Shown here: in pieces, positions 42,085 through 50,834 of the stretch
Layout: each line of letters opens with the position of its first letter
Numbering within the stretch: position 1 is the stretch's first letter
Assembly: GCF_000025885.1 (NCBI RefSeq)
Contig: NC_014011.1
Location: 124,001 to 188,000, forward strand
Length of the DNA: 64,000 bases
Source: Aminobacterium colombiense DSM 12261
Lineage (GTDB): Bacteria > Synergistota > Synergistia > Synergistales > Aminobacteriaceae
Direction: 5' to 3'
The notes under the pieces: generated by a model
Told to the model about the DNA's origin: nothing
Seen by the model: the letters and a program-made list of their open reading frames with translations, nothing else
Database searches by the model: none
Position numbers and translations under genes: made by a program

Positions 42085-42118
42085 CCTTTGTCGTATAATA
42101 ATTGGTTAGCAAAGGTCA
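42071..42118 (+). promoter_or_regulatory. dnaJ-like gene promoter with CtsR-like direct repeat
   Basis: TTGCCC (42071-42076) and TATAAT (42094-42099) are spaced by 17 bp. Four bases downstream, GGTTA and GGTCA (starts at 42104 and 42114) form a direct repeat with a 10-nt period, reading GGTTAGC-AAA-GGTCAGG. This is close to the known CtsR heptad repeat (R-G-T-C-A-A-A, N-A-N, R-G-T-C-A-A-A). The 15-nt block GGTTAGYAAAGGTCA is shared with the clpB promoter. Confidence 0.6.
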
Positions 42119-42133
42119 GGGAAGGGTGATGGC

Positions 42134-43108
42134 ATGCCTGTAACATATAAAGATTACTACGCTGTTCTCGGGATTGATCGCAACGCCACCCAGGATGATG
42201 TTCGCAAGGCCTATCGTAATTTAGCGAAAAAGTACCATCCTGATGTAAACAAATCGCCGGGAAGTGAAGAGCGGTACAAAGAGATCAACGAAGCCTATGA
42301 AGTGCTTAAGGATTCTGATAAACGTCAGAGGTACGATACTTTAGGCAATCAGTGGAGAGAGGGCCAAACCTTTACTCCTCCGCCAGAATGGGGACAGGGT
42401 GGCACTTTCCGCATGGATTTTGGTGAAGGAGGGGGCTCTGACTTCAGTGAATTCTTCAAGACCATTTTTGGAGGTTTTGGAGGTGTCCAGGGCGGGGCTG
42501 AGGACTTTTTCTTCAGAGGTGCGCCTCGGCGCCGCAAGGGGGAAGATATTGAAGTTCAGATGGAGCTGACTCTCTCAGATGTGATTTGCCGTGATTCCAA
42601 GACTATTTCGCTAGAACGGTATGAGATTGGGGCTGATGGCCGGCGGATTCCTCGAACTCAGACTCTTACTATCAACTTCCCCCAGGGTATTACCGACGGC
42701 AGCCGGATACGCCTTCCCGGAAAAGGGGGCCAGGGAATGGGCGAGGGGCCAAATGGAGATCTCTATATCACGATAAAGCTGAGAAAGGATCCACACTTTC
42801 AAGTGGATCAATATGATTTGACCACTGTCATGCGCGTTTCACCCTGGGAAGCGGCATTAGGAACCTCCCTTTCGGTGAAAACTCTTCAGGGAGTGGTGAG
42901 TATGAAGCTTCCGGCAGGAACACAGAGCGGGCAGCGTCTTCGCTTGAGGGGGAAAGGACTGCCGCGAAGGAAAGGAGCTCAGCCTGGAAACTTATATGTG
43001 ATCGTAGAGATCGCTGTTCCTAAAAGCTTGTCACAAAAGGAGCGGGAGCTCTTTGAAGAGTTGGCGAAAGTTTCATCCTTTAACCCTCGCGGCATGAAAG
43101 ATCAATGA
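42134..43108 (+). CDS. DnaJ-class co-chaperone (CbpA-like)
   Basis: This 324-residue protein has an N-terminal J domain (residues 5-70) with the H-P-D tripeptide (KKYHPDVNKSP). A Gly/Phe-rich linker follows (about 85-135, with FGGFGGVQGG), then two C-terminal peptide-binding domains including IRLPGKGGQGMGEGPNGDLYITI and LRLRGKGLPRRKGAQPGNLYVIV. The Cys-rich zinc finger of true DnaJ is absent, so it belongs with CbpA and stimulates DnaK. It has a CtsR-like operator at its promoter. Its stop codon overlaps the convergent pbpC stop by 7 bp. Confidence 0.92.
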   Translation: MPVTYKDYYAVLGIDRNATQDDVRKAYRNLAKKYHPDVNKSPGSEERYKEINEAYEVLKDSDKRQRYDTLGNQWREGQTFTPPPEWGQGGTFRMDFGEGGGSDFSEFFKTIFGGFGGVQGGAEDFFFRGAPRRRKGEDIEVQMELTLSDVICRDSKTISLERYEIGADGRRIPRTQTLTINFPQGITDGSRIRLPGKGGQGMGEGPNGDLYITIKLRKDPHFQVDQYDLTTVMRVSPWEAALGTSLSVKTLQGVVSMKLPAGTQSGQRLRLRGKGLPRRKGAQPGNLYVIVEIAVPKSLSQKERELFEELAKVSSFNPRGMKDQ

Positions 43109-45312
43109 AGTTCAAGGAGAGGGGCAGACTGAGGTTTGGGAGAAGAAAGAGAAAGAACTTCAATAGATATGGAATCGCTTCGCCCCTGCTCATCCATTAC
43201 AGAAATACTATGACGCCCCGGAGAGAGCTTCCAGAAGAGCTCTTTCGGGGCTTTGCTTTGCCCGAAAAACTCATTATCCAAATACCAGAAAAGAATATCC
43301 TTGCTTCCTTCACATCGGAGGGCTATCTTTTGTCCCCTTCCTTCGGGGGTGAGAAAGAATTGAGATTGGGGCAGAGGCGATGTGATAGTTAGTTTCTGCG
43401 GTTCTTGAGTAAGGGGTATATCTGGCTGTCCTTTGCCTTTTTGGTGAATGGAGCAGCGGTCGTTTCTTGAAATGCCTGGAATGTACCAGTCCATTCTGTG
43501 GGCGGGGCAATTTTTTGTGGGAGGAAGGCCTGAAAGGGCGCAGACCTCTCGTTGGGCAAGAGCGGCAGGGGGCATGTACCACTTACATTTTCCTTTTGTG
43601 GCGGCCTGGATCATTTCTATGGCGGCGGAAGACGCAATTTTTAACCCCGTAAGAAGAGGATGGGGGAAACCCGCGGGGTCTCCAAACCAGACAACTATCG
43701 TATGTTCAGGGGTATAGGCTGCGGTCCAGGCATCCCTCAATCCGTAGGATGTTCCCGTTTTAAAGGCTATGGACATATTCTGGTTGGCCATTCCCTCCTG
43801 ATGTACAGGAAGTAAACGGCCTGGATCCCTTAATATATCTGCAATAAGAAAGCAGCTCGCCTCGTCAAAAATCCGTTTTTCGTAGGGAGCATCATTTTCC
43901 TTTACCATTTGAAGGGGGCGTTGAATGCCTAAATTGGCCAGGGTTTCGTAGGCCAGGGCCATTTGGGTTACAGTGGTTTCGCACCCTCCGAGAATCAGGG
44001 AATCCCCATAATGGGACGGTTCGTGAGTGAGGGATGCAATGCCGGCAGCTCGCAGTGTTTGAAGAAGAGTCTCTGTCCCTACGGTGCGAAGAACTCTCAC
44101 AGCCGGAACGTTCAGTGAAAGGGCGAGGGCTTTTCTTGCTGAAACGGGACCCCGGTAGGTAAGGTCAAAGTTTCGGGGAGCGAGGCCGCCGAAGGAAAGA
44201 GGCGAGTCCACAAGAAGGGAAGAAGGGGTAAGAAGACCTCTTCTGAAAGCTTCGAGATAGACAAAGGGTTTAAGGGCTGAACCTGGTGAACGCAGAGCCT
44301 GACAGCAGTCAATCCAGCTCCCCCACTGTTTTGTTCCCAGCCGCCCATTCCCTACATAGGCCAGGATAGCGCCAGTGGGATTATGAACGACCATGGCGGC
44401 TCCAGTAATAGAAGGGGGGAGGCCGCTAAGGGTTCTCTGAATAACATGCTCTGCTCGCTTCTGAAGTTGCATGTCCAGGGTTGTTGTAATGACAAGAGCT
44501 TCAGACTGAGAGAGCACTTGGTGGGCAAAATGGAAGGCCAAGGCTGGCATGGAATAGGTTTGGTCTGGAAGTGGGGTTCCAGCCCTTTTCGCGGCGAAAC
44601 TTTTTGATATGAGTTTTTGATCCGCAATAGCGGCCAATATCTGGTTTCGGAGCGTCATGGCTCTCTTGGGGTTTCTGTCCGGCCTGAATAGGGAGGGGCC
44701 TCGGAGCATGCCGATGAGGAGGGCCGCTTCTTCTACGTTAAGGGTGGCGGCCGGCTTGCCAAACCAGATTCGGCTCGCTGCTTCTACCCCTCGAATGTTG
44801 CTTCCGAAAGGCGCTCTATTGAGATAGATTTCAAGAATTTCTTTTTTTGAAAGAAGTCTTTCCAGTTTCATGGCCTGAAGGAACTCCGCTATTTTCATGG
44901 GGATGGTTCGCGGCCTTGAAATAGAGAGGCGGATGACCTGGCTTGTGATAGTAGAGGCACCGGAAACGACTTTCTTAGCTCGGATGTTTTGCAATCCTGC
45001 CCGGGCAATGGCAAAAAAATCTACGCCATGGTGAGACCAGAATTTGCGGTCTTCAATAGCTACGGCGATATGGGGGAGCCAAGCGCCCATTTGTTCGTAA
45101 GATATGGGAATGCACCATTCTGAAGAGGAAGAAAGGCTCACGAAAAAAGGACGCAGCTTTTCATCGAGAAGGATAGGTGAAGTTGGCCATTCTCTGACCT
45201 TTTCAATATGTAATGGTATGAGAAGAGGGCTGACCCAGAGGAGAAAAAGGAGAGCTCCGCCCAGGACCAGCCCTTTACGCCATTTTTTATTCAATGGTGA
45301 GCGTGCCTCCAT
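43102..45312 (-). CDS. pbpC: Penicillin-binding protein 1C
   Basis: This 736-residue bifunctional murein synthase has one N-terminal membrane anchor (about residues 14-33). The glycosyltransferase domain includes the catalytic Glu in IEDRKFWSHHGVD, SGASTITSQVIRL and ILEIYLNRAPFGSNIRGVEAAS. The transpeptidase domain has S-x-x-K in RSPGSALKPF and K-T-G in AFKTGTSYGLRDAWT. The last roughly 90 residues match the BiPBP_C domain typical of PbpC. It starts inside the end of the alpha-2-macroglobulin gene (26-bp overlap), the classic pairing in diderm bacteria. Confidence 0.95.
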   Translation of the reverse strand: MEARSPLNKKWRKGLVLGGALLFLLWVSPLLIPLHIEKVREWPTSPILLDEKLRPFFVSLSSSSEWCIPISYEQMGAWLPHIAVAIEDRKFWSHHGVDFFAIARAGLQNIRAKKVVSGASTITSQVIRLSISRPRTIPMKIAEFLQAMKLERLLSKKEILEIYLNRAPFGSNIRGVEAASRIWFGKPAATLNVEEAALLIGMLRGPSLFRPDRNPKRAMTLRNQILAAIADQKLISKSFAAKRAGTPLPDQTYSMPALAFHFAHQVLSQSEALVITTTLDMQLQKRAEHVIQRTLSGLPPSITGAAMVVHNPTGAILAYVGNGRLGTKQWGSWIDCCQALRSPGSALKPFVYLEAFRRGLLTPSSLLVDSPLSFGGLAPRNFDLTYRGPVSARKALALSLNVPAVRVLRTVGTETLLQTLRAAGIASLTHEPSHYGDSLILGGCETTVTQMALAYETLANLGIQRPLQMVKENDAPYEKRIFDEASCFLIADILRDPGRLLPVHQEGMANQNMSIAFKTGTSYGLRDAWTAAYTPEHTIVVWFGDPAGFPHPLLTGLKIASSAAIEMIQAATKGKCKWYMPPAALAQREVCALSGLPPTKNCPAHRMDWYIPGISRNDRCSIHQKGKGQPDIPLTQEPQKLTITSPLPQSQFFLTPEGRGQKIALRCEGSKDILFWYLDNEFFGQSKAPKELFWKLSPGRHSISVMDEQGRSDSISIEVLSLSSPKPQSAPLLELH

Positions 45313-48300
45313 GGCTCAGGCTCCTTATGCCCGGATTATACATGTCTTCCACTGACACTGGCGGAAGGGCAAAGGTGCCCCGGGTTACAGCTCTTGTTGT
45401 GTATCGATATATAAGGGGGCCTTTAAGGTTTGTAATGAAAAGGATAAGGCGGTCGTCCCTTTTTTCTGCCCTGATCTCGCCCCCGTCAGCGGGCATATAG
45501 TAGATTTCTCCTGTGGATTCTATTTCCAACCCGCCGGGAAGAAGATCTGAGAGCACAAGGGTTGTCGTTGGGGCCAAGGGAGTGACATAAAGCTCCACAG
45601 AAAGCTTCTGCCCGAGGGAGGCGCTGCTGTTTACAACCCGCCGTACTTCAATTCCCTTATTGTAAGCTTCTACCGCTGCCTCTGGCACTCCCGAAAGGGA
45701 CAGGCCGTAATAAAGGGGTCCTTCCCCTTTAAGGCGAAGGATCAGGTCGTGAGAAACAGCGTCTAAAGGAAGGGCGATCTCTTCTTTCTCTGAGATTTTT
45801 GCAAGGGGCGATCCCTCAGAAAGAAACACTTCTGCAGTAAAAGGCTTCTTTTGAAGAGGCAAAGTGCTTTCCATATATCGTCCCAGTGCGAGAAGGACTA
45901 AGGCGTTTTCCTGAGTTGTTTCCCACGTTTCTTTATAAAGCTGTTCAGTAAGTTCGGATGCAAGGGCTATTGTTTCTGGCGCCAGAGGGTCGAGAGCGTT
46001 CCACATTAGCAGCAGCAGGGCTTTGTTTCTCCAGTACAGTTCGTAGGTAGGGCCCCCCACCCCTTCTTCTGTTGAAAAAAGTACTTGGCCGAGCTCTTTT
46101 AATGGGGCGGTGTTTTTCTGATAAAGAGAGTAGGCTCCGGCCAGAAAGATCCGCCCTGAATCAGTCATTGCCTGTCTGTGCCCTTTCAGGTGCTCCATCC
46201 AGCCCAAGGGAGGTTCCCCGTTCAATGTAAGAACATAAGAGGCATAGGCTCTGACTGCTAGTTTTTCAGGCCCTTCTTCATCGCTAAGAGAAAGAATCTG
46301 GCGCAGATAGGACAAAGCCCCTTCCAGCAGACCTTCTGGAAGAGGAATATTCTTTTTGGCTGTTTCTACAAGAAAATGGGAGGCGTAGACGCTGCCCCAT
46401 AAGTGGGGAATGCCCTCACCGCTCCACGAAACGAAACTGCCGTCAAAAAGCTGAAGGTTTCCAAGGCGGCGAAGAATGGATTCTAGCTGCTTCTCCACCT
46501 CTTTTTTAGAGGAGAGAAGAGGATCAATGTGTTTTGCCAAATTAGGCATCACAAGCAGTGGCCAGCCCCTCGATACGGTTTGTTCAAGACAGCTGTAGGG
46601 ATAATAATGCACGAAATTGAAAGCGCCGGTGAGGTTGGCCGTGGGAAGGGCCGATAGAATCAGCGTTCCCTTTTGTGTTCCAGAGAACCATCCACCGGAA
46701 ACTGGAAGAGTATGGTCTCCTTCTTCTGTGATAACGCCGCTTTGAGTTGTGGTGATTTTGGGATAGGGCGGACGGATTGTTATCTCTTTAGAAAGGGTGA
46801 AGCTTTTCTCTCCCCACTGAGCTTCAATGTCAAGGCTTCCTGTTCCGGCTTTTGCCCCTGCGGTTACGGGCATTGCCGTGCTAATTCTGCCCTTTGCCGG
46901 GACAGAAAGGGTGACCACTTTATTGTCATCTATGGTCATGCCCTGGACCTCCTTGACCCGAAGGGTCACTTTTTGTTCAACATCCCCCTGGGAGAAAAGG
47001 GTGACAGGCATTATAAAATGATCCCCAGGGGCAACAGCCCGTGGAAGGGAAGGTTCTACAACTATGTCACGCTGAATGACCACTGATTGCGCAAAAGATC
47101 CAAAAGCAGAACCTGCCACAGCTACAGCCATGAGGCGCCCTTTGCCGCTGAATTCGGGGATGTCAAGGTCTATGACCGCCTTGCCTTCATGGTTTGTCCC
47201 TGCCTCCCCTTCAAAAAGAGAGAGGATGGTAAAGGATCGTCCTGTAAGGAGGGGTGAGAGCAGGCCGCCCATTGCAGCGTCATACATAGCTTCAGCGCTG
47301 TCTCCTCCCGAGGGATGAAGAAGAGGAGTTTTCCGGGATTCAAGGGGCATAAGCTGGTCGTACATGTCGTTTGTGAAAGCTGACAGCTCTCTTTTGCCCA
47401 AAAAGAATGTATCCGGGGCAGGAGTTTCATATCCGGTTAGCCCTAAAATGCCCTCATCAACTAAAGCCAGGGCAACGTACCCCTCCACAGGTCTTTGCTT
47501 GAAATCTTTGAGCCAGACCGTTACGGGAAGACGGGAGCCAGGTTCTATTTCCTGTGGGCTTTCTATTGAAACGGATAAGTGAGATTCTGGTTTATCGACG
47601 AAAAGGGGGATTGTTCCTAAAGCGCGGTGCGCCCCCCATGCGTCGTAATCTTTATCTGAAACAGAACGAATGACCCAGGCAGTGCAATAGGCGTTGGGAA
47701 CCATATCTTCCGTAATCTTAACCTTGAGAGAGGTTTCTCCGGATTTCATTTCTTCTATTTTTCGAATAAGCTGTCTATCTGTATCCACTGTAAAGAGAAG
47801 CAGTCCCTGGAAAGGGGATTGGATGTTGACAGTGGCAGTTTCCCCAGGGACATATTTTTCTTTATCGGTGGAGATGATAACCCTGTCGATAAGGGGAGAG
47901 CCCCCTTCCCCGGATCCAAAAGAGTACCAGACTTGCAGCCTTGTTGACGCTGAACTGCCCGTTTCCTGATCTTCAAATTGCAGAAGGTACTCTCCAGGCT
48001 CCTGGGGAGTGAAGGTAAAAAGGCCGATTCCCTGGGAAAGAGCGACTTCTTTGACTTCAGGTGTGCCAATTTCTTCCTGTTCTTCCATGCGGGTCTGGTC
48101 AGCATACCGTTTCAAGGTGTAATGTTTCATGATCTTTGACACAGACACGGTGAGGGAGTGAAGAGGAGCCGGGGTTCCGTCAGGGATCACTGCTGCCACT
48201 CTGATTTCATAAGGTTTTTGTGGGAGCGGGGCGTCTTTGCTTTTCTCTATGCCAATCATGTAGGGGGCGGGATAGCAGGGTATGGAAACTGTTTGGGGGA

Positions 48301-50566
48301 CCCACCGTCCACCCTCTTCCCTCACCCTGATGGTAAAAAGAAAGTTTAAGACTGACGGAGCCATGAGTTCTCCCCTCGCTTTATAAGAGAGAGATCCCTT
48401 GCCTGTTTCATCGAGATTGCCTTGTCCAATGAATTCATTGACAGGTTCCGATTTTTTTTCCGGATCTCCAAAAATGTAGGCTTTCCATTTGGGGTGAGCA
48501 AAGGAAGAAGAAACAGCCCTTACCTCTCCTTCCCAGGGGAGATCAGAGGCAGGGGCTCCGAAAAGGTAGCGGGAAGAAAATGAAAGCAGTAATTCCTCTT
48601 CTGGCTTGAGGGCCTTGACACTTTCTTCAATGAGGACCTCGAGGCGTGGAGGGGCAAACTCTTCAACATAGAAGGTCATGGTTCCAAGGGGGGTTTTTTC
48701 ATTTCCTGGCATAAGAAGGGCCAGCTGATAGGCTCCTGTCATAATGTTTTCAGGGATTTCCCATGAGTAGAGGAGCGTTCCTTCTTGAGAAAGTTTCGCT
48801 GTGGAACGGGAGAGTTCTTTCCCATGGCTGGAAGTGATGGTAAGAAGGAGAGGGAAGGAAGATGGCGCCTGGTGTGCTCCATCTCTCACAATTGCCTTGA
48901 ATTGGGCGGTTTCTCCCGGTCTGAAAATATTGCGAGGAGCGAAACAGAAAGCTTCGTATCCCTTTCGAAGATAGGGGCGGCCAGAAATGTCAAAACCGTT
49001 GTCAGCGACGACGTTTCTATCCAAAGGCAGAAAAGACATATCCCCGTCTTTCTCTACGGTAATAAGGAAGGGGCGGAGTTCATCGTTCCATGGCGCTGTG
49101 CGGTGAAGCATAAAAATGCCGTCCCGTCCTGTTTTTCCTTCTGCTATGAGTTGGTTGCTTCGGGAATAGACGCGCACTTCAGCTTTCACCAAAGCTTCGA
49201 GTTTCCGAATGGAGTTGGCCCAGACCATGATCCCCTCAGAATAGGTTCTTGCCATAATTCCTATATCGGTGAGGGCCACCACTTGCTGGGCTTCCTGCCA
49301 TGTGTTTGGAGCGGTGTTTCTTGCAGTGAGCAGAAAAACCCCCTTCTCGTCCTTTGCCAGTTCTCGAAGGTCTATGGCCCGCCTTTCAGCAATATTGGGG
49401 GTGCCCTGGATTTTTGCTTTTTTCTGAGCCGTAAGGTTTGAAAGTTCCCGTGGGACAGAATTAATGCCTGTCATCACCGCATAGGGTATGTTATTTTCGT
49501 AAAGACGCCACAGGCTCATTTCCACTTCATCTATATTGACTGTTTCAAGAGGGATTCGAGAGTCTTCCGCGGGGGAGAGGAACATTCCTCCCGTGGGAAA
49601 GGCAATAGAAGGTTCAACATCTGAAAAAACAAACGCTTTTTTGAATTCTTCGCCTAACTGACTTCCAGTTCGGGTGGAGAGTTCCTTTTTCAAGGTGAGG
49701 ACATAGCGCTGGCGGGGTTGAAAGGGACCATCAATTGTAAATCCGTTGTATTCAGGGTTTACTGTAAAGGGGATCTTAGGCTCAAGAGATATGAAATTGC
49801 TGGCTTTTGCCATATCTATCGGCGAGGATGTCTGGATCATAATAGATCCGCGGTTCGGTCCCTGAAGATAATTCCATGATCCACGAACGGCCAAAGCAGA
49901 GGATAGCAGTATTTTTTGCTCAATGGGCTTTTCGAGGCCGAGGGGGCCTGCTTCGCTGGTCAGCCCACTGGCAATGGAAAGAAGAAGCTCATTTCCGTCA
50001 AAGGGTCGGGTTGTAAGAGTAATTGAGGTGGAGGGATGTTCCCCTGAAACAGAGTAGGGTACCATTCTTCCATAGGAGTCTTTGAGGGTTGCGAATCCGC
50101 GAATTCGAATGGGAGAAACAGGAGCGGAAAAAAGAAGTTCGAGGGTAGCGAGGCCATCCTCTGTAAGATCAATTTGACGGCACTCAACAAAAGTCAAAGA
50201 CGGGGTCTGGAAGCGGAAAGAGTGGCGGCCCGCCAATAGCCGTCCTTTTTCATCACGCAGGTCTTCTTTCATTTCTACAGTATATTGAGTGGCGGAAGAA
50301 AGAGGTTTGATGAGTTTCAGTGTGAAGGTTTGAGGATCGTTCCATGTTCCTTCAGCCGGAATGGCAGGGTATATGGATAAGGGCCATGTTTCAGAAGGCG
50401 TGACTGGGGCCGAAAAAACAACAGTTATAAGGGGCGCTCTTTCTTCTATTGATCCTTGCGGCTTGAAATCTGTGACTACAAAGTCTTCAGCGGCCCAAAG
50501 GTGTCCCGAAACCAAAAAGAGAACGAGGATGACAAAAGTCAGAAGAGGAATATTTTTCTTCTTCAT
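45287..50566 (-). CDS. Bacterial alpha-2-macroglobulin with thioester motif
   Basis: This 1759-residue exported protein has a signal peptide (IPLLTFVILVLFLVSGHLWA, then AEDF). Repeated macroglobulin-type beta domains cover most of the N-terminal two thirds. A bait-like region is followed by the A2M domain (GEAGTNHEGKAVIDLDIPEFSGKGRLMAVAVA). The internal thioester motif C-L-E-Q lies at about residue 1325 (YPYSCLEQTVSRGWPLLV), then the alpha/alpha-toroid and a C-terminal receptor-like domain. It traps proteases in the periplasm to protect the envelope. It differs from E. coli YfhM in having no lipobox Cys at the signal cleavage site. It is co-transcribed with pbpC. Confidence 0.94.
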   Translation of the reverse strand: MKKKNIPLLTFVILVLFLVSGHLWAAEDFVVTDFKPQGSIEERAPLITVVFSAPVTPSETWPLSIYPAIPAEGTWNDPQTFTLKLIKPLSSATQYTVEMKEDLRDEKGRLLAGRHSFRFQTPSLTFVECRQIDLTEDGLATLELLFSAPVSPIRIRGFATLKDSYGRMVPYSVSGEHPSTSITLTTRPFDGNELLLSIASGLTSEAGPLGLEKPIEQKILLSSALAVRGSWNYLQGPNRGSIMIQTSSPIDMAKASNFISLEPKIPFTVNPEYNGFTIDGPFQPRQRYVLTLKKELSTRTGSQLGEEFKKAFVFSDVEPSIAFPTGGMFLSPAEDSRIPLETVNIDEVEMSLWRLYENNIPYAVMTGINSVPRELSNLTAQKKAKIQGTPNIAERRAIDLRELAKDEKGVFLLTARNTAPNTWQEAQQVVALTDIGIMARTYSEGIMVWANSIRKLEALVKAEVRVYSRSNQLIAEGKTGRDGIFMLHRTAPWNDELRPFLITVEKDGDMSFLPLDRNVVADNGFDISGRPYLRKGYEAFCFAPRNIFRPGETAQFKAIVRDGAHQAPSSFPLLLTITSSHGKELSRSTAKLSQEGTLLYSWEIPENIMTGAYQLALLMPGNEKTPLGTMTFYVEEFAPPRLEVLIEESVKALKPEEELLLSFSSRYLFGAPASDLPWEGEVRAVSSSFAHPKWKAYIFGDPEKKSEPVNEFIGQGNLDETGKGSLSYKARGELMAPSVLNFLFTIRVREEGGRWVPQTVSIPCYPAPYMIGIEKSKDAPLPQKPYEIRVAAVIPDGTPAPLHSLTVSVSKIMKHYTLKRYADQTRMEEQEEIGTPEVKEVALSQGIGLFTFTPQEPGEYLLQFEDQETGSSASTRLQVWYSFGSGEGGSPLIDRVIISTDKEKYVPGETATVNIQSPFQGLLLFTVDTDRQLIRKIEEMKSGETSLKVKITEDMVPNAYCTAWVIRSVSDKDYDAWGAHRALGTIPLFVDKPESHLSVSIESPQEIEPGSRLPVTVWLKDFKQRPVEGYVALALVDEGILGLTGYETPAPDTFFLGKRELSAFTNDMYDQLMPLESRKTPLLHPSGGDSAEAMYDAAMGGLLSPLLTGRSFTILSLFEGEAGTNHEGKAVIDLDIPEFSGKGRLMAVAVAGSAFGSFAQSVVIQRDIVVEPSLPRAVAPGDHFIMPVTLFSQGDVEQKVTLRVKEVQGMTIDDNKVVTLSVPAKGRISTAMPVTAGAKAGTGSLDIEAQWGEKSFTLSKEITIRPPYPKITTTQSGVITEEGDHTLPVSGGWFSGTQKGTLILSALPTANLTGAFNFVHYYPYSCLEQTVSRGWPLLVMPNLAKHIDPLLSSKKEVEKQLESILRRLGNLQLFDGSFVSWSGEGIPHLWGSVYASHFLVETAKKNIPLPEGLLEGALSYLRQILSLSDEEGPEKLAVRAYASYVLTLNGEPPLGWMEHLKGHRQAMTDSGRIFLAGAYSLYQKNTAPLKELGQVLFSTEEGVGGPTYELYWRNKALLLLMWNALDPLAPETIALASELTEQLYKETWETTQENALVLLALGRYMESTLPLQKKPFTAEVFLSEGSPLAKISEKEEIALPLDAVSHDLILRLKGEGPLYYGLSLSGVPEAAVEAYNKGIEVRRVVNSSASLGQKLSVELYVTPLAPTTTLVLSDLLPGGLEIESTGEIYYMPADGGEIRAEKRDDRLILFITNLKGPLIYRYTTRAVTRGTFALPPVSVEDMYNPGIRSLSHGGTLTIE

Positions 50567-50739
50567 GGTTTTCCCTCCATTAAAAAAGTCTTTTCATACC
50601 ATACATATTATATCTTCTTCTTTTGTTCTCACCATAAGAGTTTTCTTATAAAATAGAAGTAATTAGAAGATAAAAAGAGAAATTAAGATTAAAATGACAG
50701 AAATAGAGAATAAAGCACTTTCAGCAACATTAAGCCCTC

Positions 50740-50791
50740 TTGAATGACCAATGCTGACCTTTATAATACTTAATGGTTAGTAAAGGTCAAA
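50740..50791 (+). promoter_or_regulatory. clpB promoter with two CtsR-like boxes
   Basis: TTGAAT (50740-50745) and TATAAT (50762-50767) are 16 bp apart. Between them, TGACC at 50745 and 50755 forms a 10-nt-period repeat, read on the other strand as GGTCA-N5-GGTCA. Downstream of the -10, GGTTAGT-AAA-GGTCAAA (50775-50791) forms a second box on the plus strand. The inner arms TGACCTTTA and TAAAGGTCA are a perfect 9-bp inverted repeat. Known CtsR operators are R-G-T-C-A-A-A tandem heptads with 3-nt spacing, so heat-shock repression by CtsR or an analogue is inferred. Confidence 0.65.
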
Positions 50792-50834
50792 CACGCCAGG
50801 ATCGAAGGGCGGTTTCACGGGGAGGTATATGATA

